NCBI RefSeq assembly: GCF_024662215.1
Contig: NZ_CP096115.1
Coordinates: 2,404,935 to 2,468,934, forward strand
DNA: 64,000 nt
Reading direction: 5' to 3'
Origin: Methanoplanus endosymbiosus
Lineage (GTDB): Archaea; Halobacteriota; Methanomicrobia; Methanomicrobiales; Methanomicrobiaceae
The number at the start of each line of letters is the position of its first letter. Position 1 is the stretch's first letter. A program made the position numbers and the translations under genes. A model generated the notes under the pieces. The model saw only the letters and a list, made by a program, of their open reading frames with translations. It was not told where the DNA came from and ran no database searches. This document shows, piece after piece, positions 9,812 to 19,065 of this stretch.

Positions 9812-11153
9812 GAGATCAGGCGATGAGAGAATTGCTGATTTTAAAGAGGTCAATGAGGGTATCTCTGAGCAGAATGCCGTACTTGAAGCACTCAGGTGTA
9901 TGGACTGTGTGCGTCCTCAGTGCACAAAGGGATGTCCGGTAAATATTGATATTCCTGCATTTATCAGGGCAATTGCTGAAGAGGATTTTAAAGGCGCTGC
10001 TGCGATTATAAAAAAGGACAATATGCTTCCTGCAATATGCGGAAGGGTATGTCCGCAGGAGAACCAGTGCGAGGGTCTCTGTGTTCTTGGCAATAAGGAG
10101 AAGCCTGTCAGAATAGGTGCACTTGAGAGATTTGTTGCTGACAGGGAGAGGAAAGCCGGAACTACTCTTCCGGAAATTATGCCGCCAACCGGAAAGAGGG
10201 TTGCAGTTGTCGGTTCAGGGCCTGCCGGAATTACGGCAGCAGCCGAACTTGCAAGGTACGGCCATTCTGTGACTGTTTTTGAATCCCTGCACGAGGCCGG
10301 CGGTGTGCTGACATATGGTATCCCTGAATTCCGCCTGCCAAAGGAGATTGTTAAGGCTGAGATCCAGCAGATTCTGGATATGGGTGTTGAACTGAAGCTC
10401 AATCACATCGCCGGAAGGACAGTATCTGTAGAGGAACTCCTGGAATTTGATGCAGTATTCCTCGGAACCGGAGCAGGACTTCCTTCCTTCATGGGCATTG
10501 AGGGCGAGAATTTCAATGGTGTCTATTCTGCAAATGAATTCCTGACCCGTGTCAATCTCATGCATGCCAATGCCTTCCCGGAGTATGATACTCCGGTGAT
10601 GAAGGGCAGCCGTGTTGCAGTTGTCGGCGGCGGAAATGTTGCAATGGACTCTGCAAGGGTATCAAGAAGGATGGGTGCGGAGGTATATCTCATCTATCGC
10701 AGGCGTGAGGAAGATCTTCCTGCAAGGGACGAAGAGGTACGCAATGCAGTTGAGGAGGGTGTTGAATTTCTCTGCTGTGCAAACCCTGTGAAAATTCTCG
10801 GCGGGCCTGTCGTAACCGGTATTGAGTGCGTCAGAATGGAGATGTGCAAACCCGATGAGAGCGGAAGGCCATGCCCTGTTCCTCTGAAAGGTGATGATGC
10901 AGTGTTTACGCTTGATGTGGACGTTGTTATCGAAGCAATAGGGCAGAGTCCCAATCCACTGCTTGTATCCCTTATAGAGGGGCTTGAGAGAGGCAGGAGG
11001 GGCAATGTGGTTGTGGATGGGTCCGGCCTTACATCAGTTGACAGGATCTATGCCGGCGGGGATATCGCCACCGGAGCGGCAACTGTCATTGAGGCGATGG
11101 GTACTGCCAGAAAAGCTGCACAAAGCATCAATGAGATGCTGATGAAAGAATAG
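9804..11153 (+). CDS. NfnB/GltD-like glutamate synthase-type flavoprotein subunit
   Basis: A 449-residue protein with an N-terminal double [4Fe-4S] region (CMDCVRPQCTKGCPV near residue 32, then CGRVCPQENQCEGLC near residue 76). Two Rossmann dinucleotide sites follow: VVGSGPAGITAAAELARYG for FAD (near residue 135) and VVGGGNVAMDSARVSRRMG for NAD(P) (near residue 275). The C-terminus contains the FAD motif YAGGDIATG. This is the GltD/NfnB fold. The ATG at 9804 has GGAGGAG 7 nt upstream, inside the 3' end of the partner gene. Often annotated gltA (NADPH glutamate synthase), but pairing with an NfnA-like subunit favours ferredoxin/NAD(P)H transhydrogenation. Confidence 0.88.
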   Translation: MSKRSGDERIADFKEVNEGISEQNAVLEALRCMDCVRPQCTKGCPVNIDIPAFIRAIAEEDFKGAAAIIKKDNMLPAICGRVCPQENQCEGLCVLGNKEKPVRIGALERFVADRERKAGTTLPEIMPPTGKRVAVVGSGPAGITAAAELARYGHSVTVFESLHEAGGVLTYGIPEFRLPKEIVKAEIQQILDMGVELKLNHIAGRTVSVEELLEFDAVFLGTGAGLPSFMGIEGENFNGVYSANEFLTRVNLMHANAFPEYDTPVMKGSRVAVVGGGNVAMDSARVSRRMGAEVYLIYRRREEDLPARDEEVRNAVEEGVEFLCCANPVKILGGPVVTGIECVRMEMCKPDESGRPCPVPLKGDDAVFTLDVDVVIEAIGQSPNPLLVSLIEGLERGRRGNVVVDGSGLTSVDRIYAGGDIATGAATVIEAMGTARKAAQSINEMLMKE

Positions 11154-11183
11154 GGTTATCCCAGTCTATTTTTTATTTTTCTC

Positions 11184-11219
11184 ATGAAACATTCACATTA
11201 AATCACCTGAATGTTTCAT
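11184..11219. terminator. Bidirectional stem-loop between convergent genes
   Basis: A perfect 12-bp inverted repeat, ATGAAACATTCA and its complement TGAATGTTTCAT, surrounds a 12-nt loop. A T-rich run (11168-11180) lies just before it, starting 15 nt after the nfnB-like stop. The position in a convergent gap of 254 nt suggests transcription end or 3'-end protection for both sides. The rest of the gap is AT-rich with nothing further recognised. Confidence 0.5.
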
Positions 11220-11407
11220 CTATTATCTGTGTGCAGGCAGAAATGCTGGCACATGAGTGACTTTTTTTATTGAGTATTGCCAAAATAAATTCGTAAAAAA
11301 AGATTATTTCTGATGAGGAGATTATTTTTATCTCCCTTTAAATAAAGTATAGCCGGATGGGTTGTATGAAATAAAATACTTTTAAATTTTTAAAATTATG
11401 TATTTAA

Positions 11408-12535
11408 TTATCCAAGCTCATCCCATGATGAATATCTTCTGTATATCAGAATGCCTGCCACACCAATTATTACCACAGCAATAATTACAAATATTATCGT
11501 CAGACCGCCAAGGTCCGGAACAAAGCCTTTTGAAACCTCTGCATAGACTTCTTTTGCGGATGTCAGGGCTTCCTGTGACTTGCTTCTTGATGTCTCTGCA
11601 ATGGTATATGCCTGAGCGTAGTTCTGGTCATTCATCAGTGACTTTGCAGAGTTCAGTGATGACTGTGCGGATTCAATCTTGGTCTCAATGTTGATGACGC
11701 GGGCATCATTTGTCATGGACCTGTTGACCTTAAAGTCAGTCAGATAGAAGTCAATGGCTGTAATTGAACTCTGTGCATCATCTATTGCCTTCTGTGCCCA
11801 TGCACGGTTGAGTTCAACCTCAGCTTCATCAATAAGTTTGAGGGCATCATTTAACATTGTGTTTGCATTGGAGTATGATGCAGTGACTGAAGCCTCATAT
11901 TTGTCCTGAGCCTGGGTAAAGAGGTTCTGAGCACCTGTAACGTCCACACCGGAGTTCTGTTTGGTCTGGATCTGGTTTTCAAGGGTGTCAAGCTCTTCTT
12001 TGACAATGCCTCTCAGTTTTGAGATGTCTTCGGGATTTAAAATTGTCCTTTTAACAATACGATTGTCCTCATCCATACCTGGCACCAGTCCTCCGCTTGC
12101 ATCGATCTGGCTGAGATCAAAGAATGTCTTTTCGCCGGTTGTCGGTACCTCCGGAATGTCAGCCTCAAGTCTGTACCGGACTGTAACTTCATTATCATCT
12201 GCCGGGTATTCCAGAATATATCCGGATATTATCAGGTTCTTCTTTGTTGACTCCTGCTCCTCTCCATGGCCATTGATCAGAATTGTGTAATACCATTTTG
12301 GATCGTCAAGCTCAGTATATGCCTCAAGTGAATGAGCCTGAGGAAATGTTGAATCACTTGTACTTGAAAGTTTCACTTCCGCAGCTACCGAGATGCTGTC
12401 CCCCGGAGTATAGGCTGCCTGATCAGGCTTAAGGGTAATTACCGGTTCGTCAAAACTTACTGCTGCTGATGCTGCCGGCACTGAGATAATAAGTGCCAGT
12501 ATAAGTGCCAGAAAAATAAAGATTTTTGTTCTCAT
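11408..12535 (-). CDS. Secreted, membrane-anchored coiled-coil protein paired with CetZ
   Basis: The ATG at 12535 gives 375 residues starting with a clear signal peptide (MRTKIFIFLALILALIISVP, ending ASA). The reading frame stays open upstream but there overlaps cetZ and encodes no plausible N-terminus. A beta-rich domain (about residues 25-135) is followed by a long alpha-helical, heptad-like region rich in Q/S/A/K (about 150-325) and a single C-terminal transmembrane helix (IIFVIIAVVIIGVAGILIY) with a short basic-aromatic cytoplasmic tail ending SSWDELG. The body is thus probably outside the membrane with its tail facing the cytoplasm. It starts 7 nt after the cetZ stop. No family recognised. 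Confidence 0.82.
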   Translation of the reverse strand: MRTKIFIFLALILALIISVPAASAAVSFDEPVITLKPDQAAYTPGDSISVAAEVKLSSTSDSTFPQAHSLEAYTELDDPKWYYTILINGHGEEQESTKKNLIISGYILEYPADDNEVTVRYRLEADIPEVPTTGEKTFFDLSQIDASGGLVPGMDEDNRIVKRTILNPEDISKLRGIVKEELDTLENQIQTKQNSGVDVTGAQNLFTQAQDKYEASVTASYSNANTMLNDALKLIDEAEVELNRAWAQKAIDDAQSSITAIDFYLTDFKVNRSMTNDARVINIETKIESAQSSLNSAKSLMNDQNYAQAYTIAETSRSKSQEALTSAKEVYAEVSKGFVPDLGGLTIIFVIIAVVIIGVAGILIYRRYSSWDELG

Positions 12536-12542
12536 ATAATCA

Positions 12543-13715
12543 TCACTCAAATAGCGGATCAACCGAGTCGTCATCAAACATGGTAACACGTCTCTCCTTT
12601 GATCTGATAACGTCCTCTTTTGTCTCCTTTGCAATCTCAAGAAGTTCGCGTATGCGTGGCGCGTCTCCGATAGATGCAAGGACAACCACTGCTGCAATTT
12701 TTGAACTCTCAAGCGGATAGTCACCACCACGGACCTCAACGCCCGCGATGTTCTCCTCAACCCATGACTTGGACTTCTCAACACCTTTTCTGTCCATCTC
12801 ATCAGAAGGTCCGGCTATGAGAACAAGCGCCCTTTCAGCGGTTGTATAGTCACACGGCAGAGTCAGGCGGCCAAGCATTGCTCTTCTGACAAGGCCGATG
12901 ATCTTGGCGGATTTGTCCTCCCCTGTGAGTACTTCTTCGGCGTTATCCTTCTTCTTAACCGAAAATCCACCCAGAAAGCCTTTCTTCTGCTTTGCGCTCT
13001 TGGTTACCTTCTCGCTGATTGCATATCCTATTGAACTGACTCCTCCGCCACGAAGTGTGTTGATGATCTCACTTGAGTCAACAACCATCTCACCGACACC
13101 TGTCTTGCCGACTTCTCCGGCGCGGAACAGAACACCAAAACGTCTGACTATCTCATCATTGAGGCGTTCATATGCCATCCTTACGCTCTCTCCCTCGTTC
13201 TTCCAGGCGCTGTTATCAAAGATAAAAGTATTATCGGCCTCGTTGACAAGGGTTGAAAGACTTCTTGCTGCATTGTAGGAGTAAAGTCTGCCCTCTTCAG
13301 GAGCAGGGAGTATTCCTACTGCATATACAGGCTCACGGTAAATTCTCTTTAAGTGGCGGCAGAGTACCGGAGTTCCTCCGGAGCCTGTACCGCCTCCAAG
13401 ACCTGCAATTACAACGAATGCATCTATATCGTGGGTTCCTCTCGAATCAATTGTGTTGATAATGCTGTCAATCTCATCAGCAGTTATCTTTGCACCGGTG
13501 ACATTATCAGTGCCTACACCGTGGCCCTTGACAACCGTCTGTCCGATAAGTATTCTGTCCTTGAGTTCGATATTTCTCAGGCCCATCAGATCTGTTCTTG
13601 CAGTATTTACTGCAATACCTCTGAAGCTTCTAACCGGGGCTTTTTTGTCCTGTTCGATGAACATATCGACAATTTTGCCCCCGGCCTGGCCAAATCCTAT
13701 GAAAAAGACTCTCAT
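12543..13715 (-). CDS. cetZ: CetZ-family tubulin-like GTPase
   Basis: A 390-residue tubulin/FtsZ-superfamily GTPase. The N-terminal FIGFGQAGGKIVDMF and the tubulin signature LGGGTGSGG (about residues 106-114) form the nucleotide site, and NTARTDLMGL matches the early CetZ region. CetZ proteins in haloarchaea control cell shape and motility instead of division. There is a lysine-rich insertion near residue 245 (KQKKGFLGGFSVKKKD) and an acidic C-terminal tail (FDDDSVDPLFE). The next gene, 7 nt downstream, encodes a membrane protein with a short cytoplasmic tail, so an anchor or partner role for that protein is plausible. The 185-nt region upstream is shared with the divergent glycan operon. Confidence 0.9.
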   Translation of the reverse strand: MRVFFIGFGQAGGKIVDMFIEQDKKAPVRSFRGIAVNTARTDLMGLRNIELKDRILIGQTVVKGHGVGTDNVTGAKITADEIDSIINTIDSRGTHDIDAFVVIAGLGGGTGSGGTPVLCRHLKRIYREPVYAVGILPAPEEGRLYSYNAARSLSTLVNEADNTFIFDNSAWKNEGESVRMAYERLNDEIVRRFGVLFRAGEVGKTGVGEMVVDSSEIINTLRGGGVSSIGYAISEKVTKSAKQKKGFLGGFSVKKKDNAEEVLTGEDKSAKIIGLVRRAMLGRLTLPCDYTTAERALVLIAGPSDEMDRKGVEKSKSWVEENIAGVEVRGGDYPLESSKIAAVVVLASIGDAPRIRELLEIAKETKEDVIRSKERRVTMFDDDSVDPLFE

Positions 13716-13900
13716 TTATTATACACCATCCAGTGAGTGAAGATTATTCCTGTTTCCTTCTCTTCGGGATATAAAAATGTAGTACTCATAACTTCAAAAG
13801 CTTTCTTATGCGCCTCCGCCGGAAAATTAAATGTTTTGTTTTGAGCAATGGCGTAATAATGAAAAGGATAAAATCATTTTCAGTAAAAATATAGAACAGA

Positions 13901-15136
13901 ATGAATATCTGCATTATTGGAGGAGGACTTTCCGGGCTTTCTGCGGCATACATGCTGAAGGATTTTGCGGATATTGATATTTTTGAGAAAAATACAGTGC
14001 CCGGAGGGTGCCTCTCCTCATCACAGGCAGCAAACGGATATATTGAGGATTTTTATCACCACTGTTTTTCCGGGGATGAAAACCTCATTTCACTTATGGA
14101 AAAACTTGGCCTGAAGGGAGATCTCGAATGGCTTAAAGGCAGTACTGGTTATCTGATTGACGGTACAATCCACCCGCTTACAACACCTCTTGACATTCTT
14201 AAATACCGGCATCTTTCATTATCTGATAAATTCAGGCTGGGTATGCTCACTCTCAGGGCAGGAAAGATAAGTGCAGAAGATCTTGACAGCATTACTGCGA
14301 GGGAGTATATTGAAGAGAAATGCGGCAGATCTGTATATTCCGGTTTCTTTGAACCTCTGCTCAGGAGCAAATTCGGGGATATGTCAGATAAGGTCTCTGC
14401 GGCGTGGCTTATCTCAAGAATTGCCATCAGGTCTGATCGCGGAGTTGAGGGTGAGAGGCTTGGCTATCTTAAAGGTGGATATGTAACACTGATAAAGAGG
14501 CTTACAGAAGAGATTAAGTCCTCAGGTAAGAGCTGTAATGTTTATACCGGAACATCTGTCAGTTCATTGATGGAGAATACGTCCGGAGGGTGGACTGTAA
14601 ACGGGAAGGACTATGGTGCTGTTGTATCAACTGTCAGTCCGGCAGAACTGAAGAGGATTGGCGGGCCTGATCTCGGTAATCTCCCGTATCAGGGTGCGGC
14701 ATGTGTCACAATCGGAATGACGCGTGATGTTCTTGACGGCATATACTGGGTAAATGTCAGGGATAAAGCACCTTACGGTGCTGTAATCGGGCATACAAAT
14801 TTTGTTGATAAGGATAGGTATGGGGAGCATATAGTGTACCTTGCCTCATACTTCTCAGAAAGACCTGCTCCTGAGATTAAGGATATTATGGTTGGGGATT
14901 TCTGCTCAAGGTTTGGCGTAAAGGACTCTGAGATTAACTGGTCTATTATAAAGACTGAACCATATGCCGGGCCTGTCTATGTTACCGGATATCACGATAT
15001 GATCCCTGGAAATTCTTATGGCAGCCTCTATCCGGCAGGCATGTTTTCAGAATCAAATTACCCTGAAAGGAGTATGGAAGGTTCTGTTGTGGCAGGTTAC
15101 GATGCAGCAGAGAGAATTATGAGGGATTTCTCTTGA
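13901..15136 (+). CDS. FAD-dependent amine-oxidase-fold oxidoreductase (glycan cluster)
   Basis: A 411-residue flavoprotein with the N-terminal FAD motif IIGGGLSGLSAAYML, the acidic ribose-binding residue in DIFEKN, and PGGCLSS. It belongs to the protoporphyrinogen-oxidase/UDP-galactopyranose-mutase-like group of NAD(P)/FAD-binding proteins. These often sit in polysaccharide or lipid-linked sugar clusters, where a substrate is rarely known. The next three genes overlap one another by 4-17 nt (4 nt at this gene's end), so this is the first gene of a tight operon for envelope glycans. Whether it acts on an isoprenoid carrier or on a sugar nucleotide is not decidable from sequence. Confidence 0.82.
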   Translation: MNICIIGGGLSGLSAAYMLKDFADIDIFEKNTVPGGCLSSSQAANGYIEDFYHHCFSGDENLISLMEKLGLKGDLEWLKGSTGYLIDGTIHPLTTPLDILKYRHLSLSDKFRLGMLTLRAGKISAEDLDSITAREYIEEKCGRSVYSGFFEPLLRSKFGDMSDKVSAAWLISRIAIRSDRGVEGERLGYLKGGYVTLIKRLTEEIKSSGKSCNVYTGTSVSSLMENTSGGWTVNGKDYGAVVSTVSPAELKRIGGPDLGNLPYQGAACVTIGMTRDVLDGIYWVNVRDKAPYGAVIGHTNFVDKDRYGEHIVYLASYFSERPAPEIKDIMVGDFCSRFGVKDSEINWSIIKTEPYAGPVYVTGYHDMIPGNSYGSLYPAGMFSESNYPERSMEGSVVAGYDAAERIMRDFS

Positions 15137-15852
15137 ACAGCAGTGTGGAGGTTTCAGCGGTAATTCCGGTATTCAACGATGTTGATTCACTTAAAACCGC
15201 AATTCCCGAATCAATAAAAGTCCTTGAAACTGTCTCAGACTCTTTTGAGATAATAGTTGCAGAGGATGGCAGCACAGACGGCAGCCGTGAACTTGTCCTT
15301 GAATGGGAGGAGAGGGATAACCGTGTCAGGCTCTTTCACAGTGATGAGAGGCTTGGCAGGGGACGAGCGCTTAACCGTGCCTTTGAAGCGGCGAAGGGTG
15401 AGATTGTCTGCTACTATGATGTCGATCTTGCAACTGATATGTCGCACCTGTCTGAACTTATTACCCACATCAGAGACGGTGCAGATGCTGCAACAGGTTC
15501 ACGCCTCCTTCCGTCAAGTGATATCGTCCGGACAGCCGGACGCGAGGTTGCGAGCCGCGGCTACAATATGATGGTCAGGTTAATTCTCAAAAGCCGGTTG
15601 TATGATCACCAGTGCGGATTTAAGGCCTTCAGAAGGGCTCAGATCCTGAAGCTTATTCCGGATATACAATCCGGACACTGGTTCTGGGATACTGAGGCTC
15701 TTGTTATTGCACAGAAGAGGGGATACCGTGTTGACGAATTTGCGGTGAAATGGAGAACCGGTTCGGGAACGACTGTCAGGCCCAAAGATGTCTTTTCAAT
15801 GGGATCTTCCGTCTTAAAACTCTGGTGGCGGCTTTATGCTGAAAAAAATTAG
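15133..15852 (+). CDS. Family 2 glycosyltransferase, dolichyl-phosphate-sugar synthase type
   Basis: A 239-residue GT2 enzyme with a GT-A fold: AVIPVFNDVDSL at the N-terminus, EDGSTDGS, then the DXD-like YYDVDLATD (about residues 94-102) and the acceptor-side CGFKAFRR (about 161-168). These match the ALG5/AglD-type transferases that load a hexose on dolichyl phosphate. The TTG start overlaps the previous TGA (TTGA), which couples translation. No membrane segment is seen; membrane work would be done by the next gene, the same two-part layout that is fused in haloarchaeal AglD. Confidence 0.88.
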   Translation: MNSSVEVSAVIPVFNDVDSLKTAIPESIKVLETVSDSFEIIVAEDGSTDGSRELVLEWEERDNRVRLFHSDERLGRGRALNRAFEAAKGEIVCYYDVDLATDMSHLSELITHIRDGADAATGSRLLPSSDIVRTAGREVASRGYNMMVRLILKSRLYDHQCGFKAFRRAQILKLIPDIQSGHWFWDTEALVIAQKRGYRVDEFAVKWRTGSGTTVRPKDVFSMGSSVLKLWWRLYAEKN

Positions 15853-16801
15853 TGCTATTGTAATTCCGACATTATTCGCAGTCGGAATTATAGCCATAAT
15901 GCTTGCAAGGGTCTGGGACGATCTTATAGTTGCTCTTGAGAATGCAGATCCTGCATATCTTGTAATTTCGGTTGTTATCTGTATTATTGCCTGGTTTGTC
16001 CGTGGCTACAGGTACAGGAATATCCTTGAAAATCTCGGTGAGAGGATCACTGTGCTGCTCTCAACCGCATGTATCTTCATATCACAGACTGCCAATCTGA
16101 TAATCCCTGCAAGGCTTGGCGATCTTGTCCGGCTGCTGATCTTAAAACATGAGAAGGGAACCAATTATCCTACCGGACTTTCATCCCTTGTTGTTGAGCG
16201 GTTCTTTGATATTGCTGTTATTGCGCTGCTTGGTGCTGCAACTGTGCCGTTTATCCTCAATATTCCGGACTGGTTTATCACTGTTATATATGTAACTCTG
16301 GCGCTCTGTGCGGCATTTGTTCTCTTTTTACTGTTCAGCGGAAATTTTGCTTCTGAGAACAAATATCTGGCACTGCTTATAGGCCTCTTAAATGAGGTCA
16401 GGGGTGCGTCTTTAAAACCCGTTTCTCTGATATATCTTGGTTTTATCTCACTGGTCATATGGCTTATGGACAGTCTCATCTGCTATGTGATTGCCCTGAT
16501 GTTCAACGTCAATATACCATTTCTTGTTGTTATTCTGGCAATTGTCATCGGCAATCTGGTAAAGGCTGTGCCCCTCACTCCCGGAGGTGTGGGCACTTAT
16601 GAGGTTGCCCTTGCGCTCACTTTTGAGATCTCTGGTGTTGCCCCGGCGGTTGCAACGCTTATTGCAGTCATTGATCATCTGGTTAAGAATCTTGTAACTC
16701 TCGGCGGCGGCATAATCTCGATGTATCTCTTTGGTGAATGGTCTGTAAAGCTGTTAAAGAGGGCTTTTTCAAAGGGCATTGATAAAGGTGAGGTTGTTTG
16801 A
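15836..16801 (+). CDS. Flippase-like integral membrane protein (LPG_synthase_TM / UPF0104)
   Basis: A 321-residue polytopic protein with about eight hydrophobic helices, GDLVRLLIL, ERFFDIAV and a PLTPGGVGTYEVALAL motif typical of the lysylphosphatidylglycerol-synthase membrane domain, also found as the C-terminal part of AglD. It is thought to act on lipid-linked sugars or in their translocation. Its start lies 17 nt inside the glycosyltransferase gene and its stop overlaps the TTG of the next gene. Directly linked with a dolichyl-phosphate sugar synthase, it probably handles that product. Confidence 0.85.
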   Translation: MLKKISAIVIPTLFAVGIIAIMLARVWDDLIVALENADPAYLVISVVICIIAWFVRGYRYRNILENLGERITVLLSTACIFISQTANLIIPARLGDLVRLLILKHEKGTNYPTGLSSLVVERFFDIAVIALLGAATVPFILNIPDWFITVIYVTLALCAAFVLFLLFSGNFASENKYLALLIGLLNEVRGASLKPVSLIYLGFISLVIWLMDSLICYVIALMFNVNIPFLVVILAIVIGNLVKAVPLTPGGVGTYEVALALTFEISGVAPAVATLIAVIDHLVKNLVTLGGGIISMYLFGEWSVKLLKRAFSKGIDKGEVV

Positions 16802-18918
16802 CACCGGAATTTCAGATATTTTCGGTTATATCCTGGCTGATTGTCTTAAAGATTATTCAGACCGGGTTATGGCCGGTATTTAAAGGGACTTTTAAGGAGT
16901 ATGCCTACCCTGTCTCATACCCTCTCTCCCTGATGCTCTTTGCACTATTCTCCTGGTATGCCGGAATTGCCGGAATTCCGGTGCAGGCCGCTGTTATACC
17001 CTTCGTTGCTGCGATAGTATATTTTGCATTTAAGGGTGAATACAGCAGAGATGCCTTTGAGGGCGTGCTGAAATGGGACCTTGTATTTCTCATTCTCTTC
17101 CTCTTTATGCTTGAGGTAAGGTACTTAAACCCGTCAGTATCATATGCTGAAAAGTTTATGGATCACGCTTTTTTGGCATCCGTTATGAGAAATCCGGTCG
17201 TTGTGCCGCTTGATCCCTGGTACGCCGGCGGAAGCCTGAATGTCTATTATTATCTGGGTCACTGGATGATGGGAGCTCTTGGGCTTACGGCTTTTACAAA
17301 GTCTGCAATAGTCTTCAATCTGATTTTACCAACTGTCCTTGCCAATGCCGGGCTTTCGCTCTATGCCTTTGGCAGGCTGATGCTGAAGAAGTACTGCTGG
17401 CTTCCTCTTGCTGCGCTCTTCCTCGTAAACCCTTCATTTATTCATCTCGCACTTACAGGTTCTGATATAAACGGAATTATGTGGGGGAGCACACGGACTA
17501 TTGAAGGTGCTATCACTGAATTTCCGATCTTCTCAATGCTCTGGGGCGATCCGCATGCCCATGTCATATCGATAATGAATCAGTGTCTCTTCATCTTCAT
17601 AATGGCATTCATCCTTAAAAGATGGAGCAGAATGGAATGGATGGAGAAAGTTTTCTGTGGGCTTGCCGCTGCTCTCTCCCTTGGCACTATGCCTCCTGTG
17701 AACAGCTGGGATGTGCTCTTCTATGCACCGCTCTTTCTGCTGTTTGCAGGCTATATTCTGTACCGGGATTATTCGTCCGGAGTAAACATCCGGAATGCCC
17801 TGTATTTTCTTGTCACTGTTCCGGTAGTCTCGGTTCTGATATATGCCCCGTTTTATCTGATGATGGACAGTGCCGGCATTGAGGGTGTCGGCATAGTGAA
17901 CACTCCGACAGATATTGTTCCTTTTATGCTGGTCTGGGGAATTTTTATTGTCATACTGTATGCGGAAACAGCCCGTGATATCTGGAAAGAAACCCGGATT
18001 CTGATTCTTGCGATTCCGTTTTTATTACTGGGTTATCTCAGTGCAGCGGTTGCTGTTATTCCTGCCTTTGCATTGATTAAAAGAAAGAACAAATCTCCTG
18101 CTGATCTCTTTGCGATTGCCGGACTTCTGCTCATCACCCTTGTTGAGATTATTTATCTGAAGGATAATATGGGGGACACTTATTACCGGATGAATACGGT
18201 ATTTAAGTTTTCAATTGTTGCCTGGCTGATGCTTGCTGTCTCATCCCTGTATTATATTGGTGCGGGGCTTATCCGGCTTTATGAACGGAGAAACGGCGGG
18301 CCGGATGCCGGATTCTCAGAAGAGGGCGATCTGCTCTTATGCGGAAGGGATGAGTTATCTCCCTCAGGAGTTCCTGAAGTTCCGGGATTTGGATCTGTGT
18401 CTGATTCTGTCTGTTCATCCGGAAGAAGGACTGCTCTGCTGGTAATTGTCCTTGCAGTAATCTTTGCTGTGCCGGTTATACTTCCGGATATGAACTACGG
18501 TTACGGCGGAAAGACTCTTGACGGCACTGCGTGGATGAAAGTTCAGCAGCCATACGATTATGACGCTGTTTCCTTCTTAAACGGCCTTGAGGGCAACCTG
18601 ACAATCGTTGAGGCTGAAGGCGGGGACTATACCTATTATTCAAGAATTTCGTCAATGACCGGAATTCCGTCTGTAATCGGCATGCCCTTCCATGAGCAGA
18701 TGTGGAGGGGTGATGAAGGCAATGTCGGAGCACGGATGGGTGATGTCAGGAAAATATATGAAAACCCAGCTGATACTGTGGCACTGATGCAGAAATACGG
18801 CGCGGGACTATTATACGTTGGAGAGGCAGAGCGGGAAGCCTATGATGTTAATATTCCGGAAGATTCTCTAAGGGTAATCTTTGAAAATGAAGAAGTAACA
18901 GTCTATTCTTTATTGTAG
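16798..18918 (+). CDS. DUF2298 large membrane protein (Chlor_Arch_YYY type)
   Basis: A 706-residue protein with roughly a dozen or more transmembrane helices. It contains the family's eponymous tyrosine run in LNVYYYLGHWMMG (about residues 148-160) and WGDPHAHV (about 250), with conserved acidic and histidine residues on presumed external loops as in GT-C enzymes. The DUF2298 family occurs in Chloroflexi and archaea and is proposed to be a GT-C-like glycosyltransferase or glycan polymer handler; no activity is proven. A short hydrophilic loop (about 500-540) separates the last helices from an extracellular C-terminal domain. The TTG start overlaps the previous stop. It is the last gene of the operon. 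Confidence 0.85.
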   Translation: MTPEFQIFSVISWLIVLKIIQTGLWPVFKGTFKEYAYPVSYPLSLMLFALFSWYAGIAGIPVQAAVIPFVAAIVYFAFKGEYSRDAFEGVLKWDLVFLILFLFMLEVRYLNPSVSYAEKFMDHAFLASVMRNPVVVPLDPWYAGGSLNVYYYLGHWMMGALGLTAFTKSAIVFNLILPTVLANAGLSLYAFGRLMLKKYCWLPLAALFLVNPSFIHLALTGSDINGIMWGSTRTIEGAITEFPIFSMLWGDPHAHVISIMNQCLFIFIMAFILKRWSRMEWMEKVFCGLAAALSLGTMPPVNSWDVLFYAPLFLLFAGYILYRDYSSGVNIRNALYFLVTVPVVSVLIYAPFYLMMDSAGIEGVGIVNTPTDIVPFMLVWGIFIVILYAETARDIWKETRILILAIPFLLLGYLSAAVAVIPAFALIKRKNKSPADLFAIAGLLLITLVEIIYLKDNMGDTYYRMNTVFKFSIVAWLMLAVSSLYYIGAGLIRLYERRNGGPDAGFSEEGDLLLCGRDELSPSGVPEVPGFGSVSDSVCSSGRRTALLVIVLAVIFAVPVILPDMNYGYGGKTLDGTAWMKVQQPYDYDAVSFLNGLEGNLTIVEAEGGDYTYYSRISSMTGIPSVIGMPFHEQMWRGDEGNVGARMGDVRKIYENPADTVALMQKYGAGLLYVGEAEREAYDVNIPEDSLRVIFENEEVTVYSLL

Positions 18919-19065
18919 GATTTAACCGGATCTGGCTGTGAATTAATATCTGTAATCCGGGTGTGCCTCTTTAGGTTTCACTTCTCATTTTTTTCCTGCC
19001 GGTATAGGTGTTTGGCAACCTTTATTTCATCCGGTGGTGAATAATAATAGCTACATCAAGGCTAC

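Noticed and set aside
12536..12802. N-terminal extension of the CetZ partner (464-codon form)
   Set aside because: It reads antisense-like basic sequence within cetZ; the signal peptide beginning at 12535 is a far better start.
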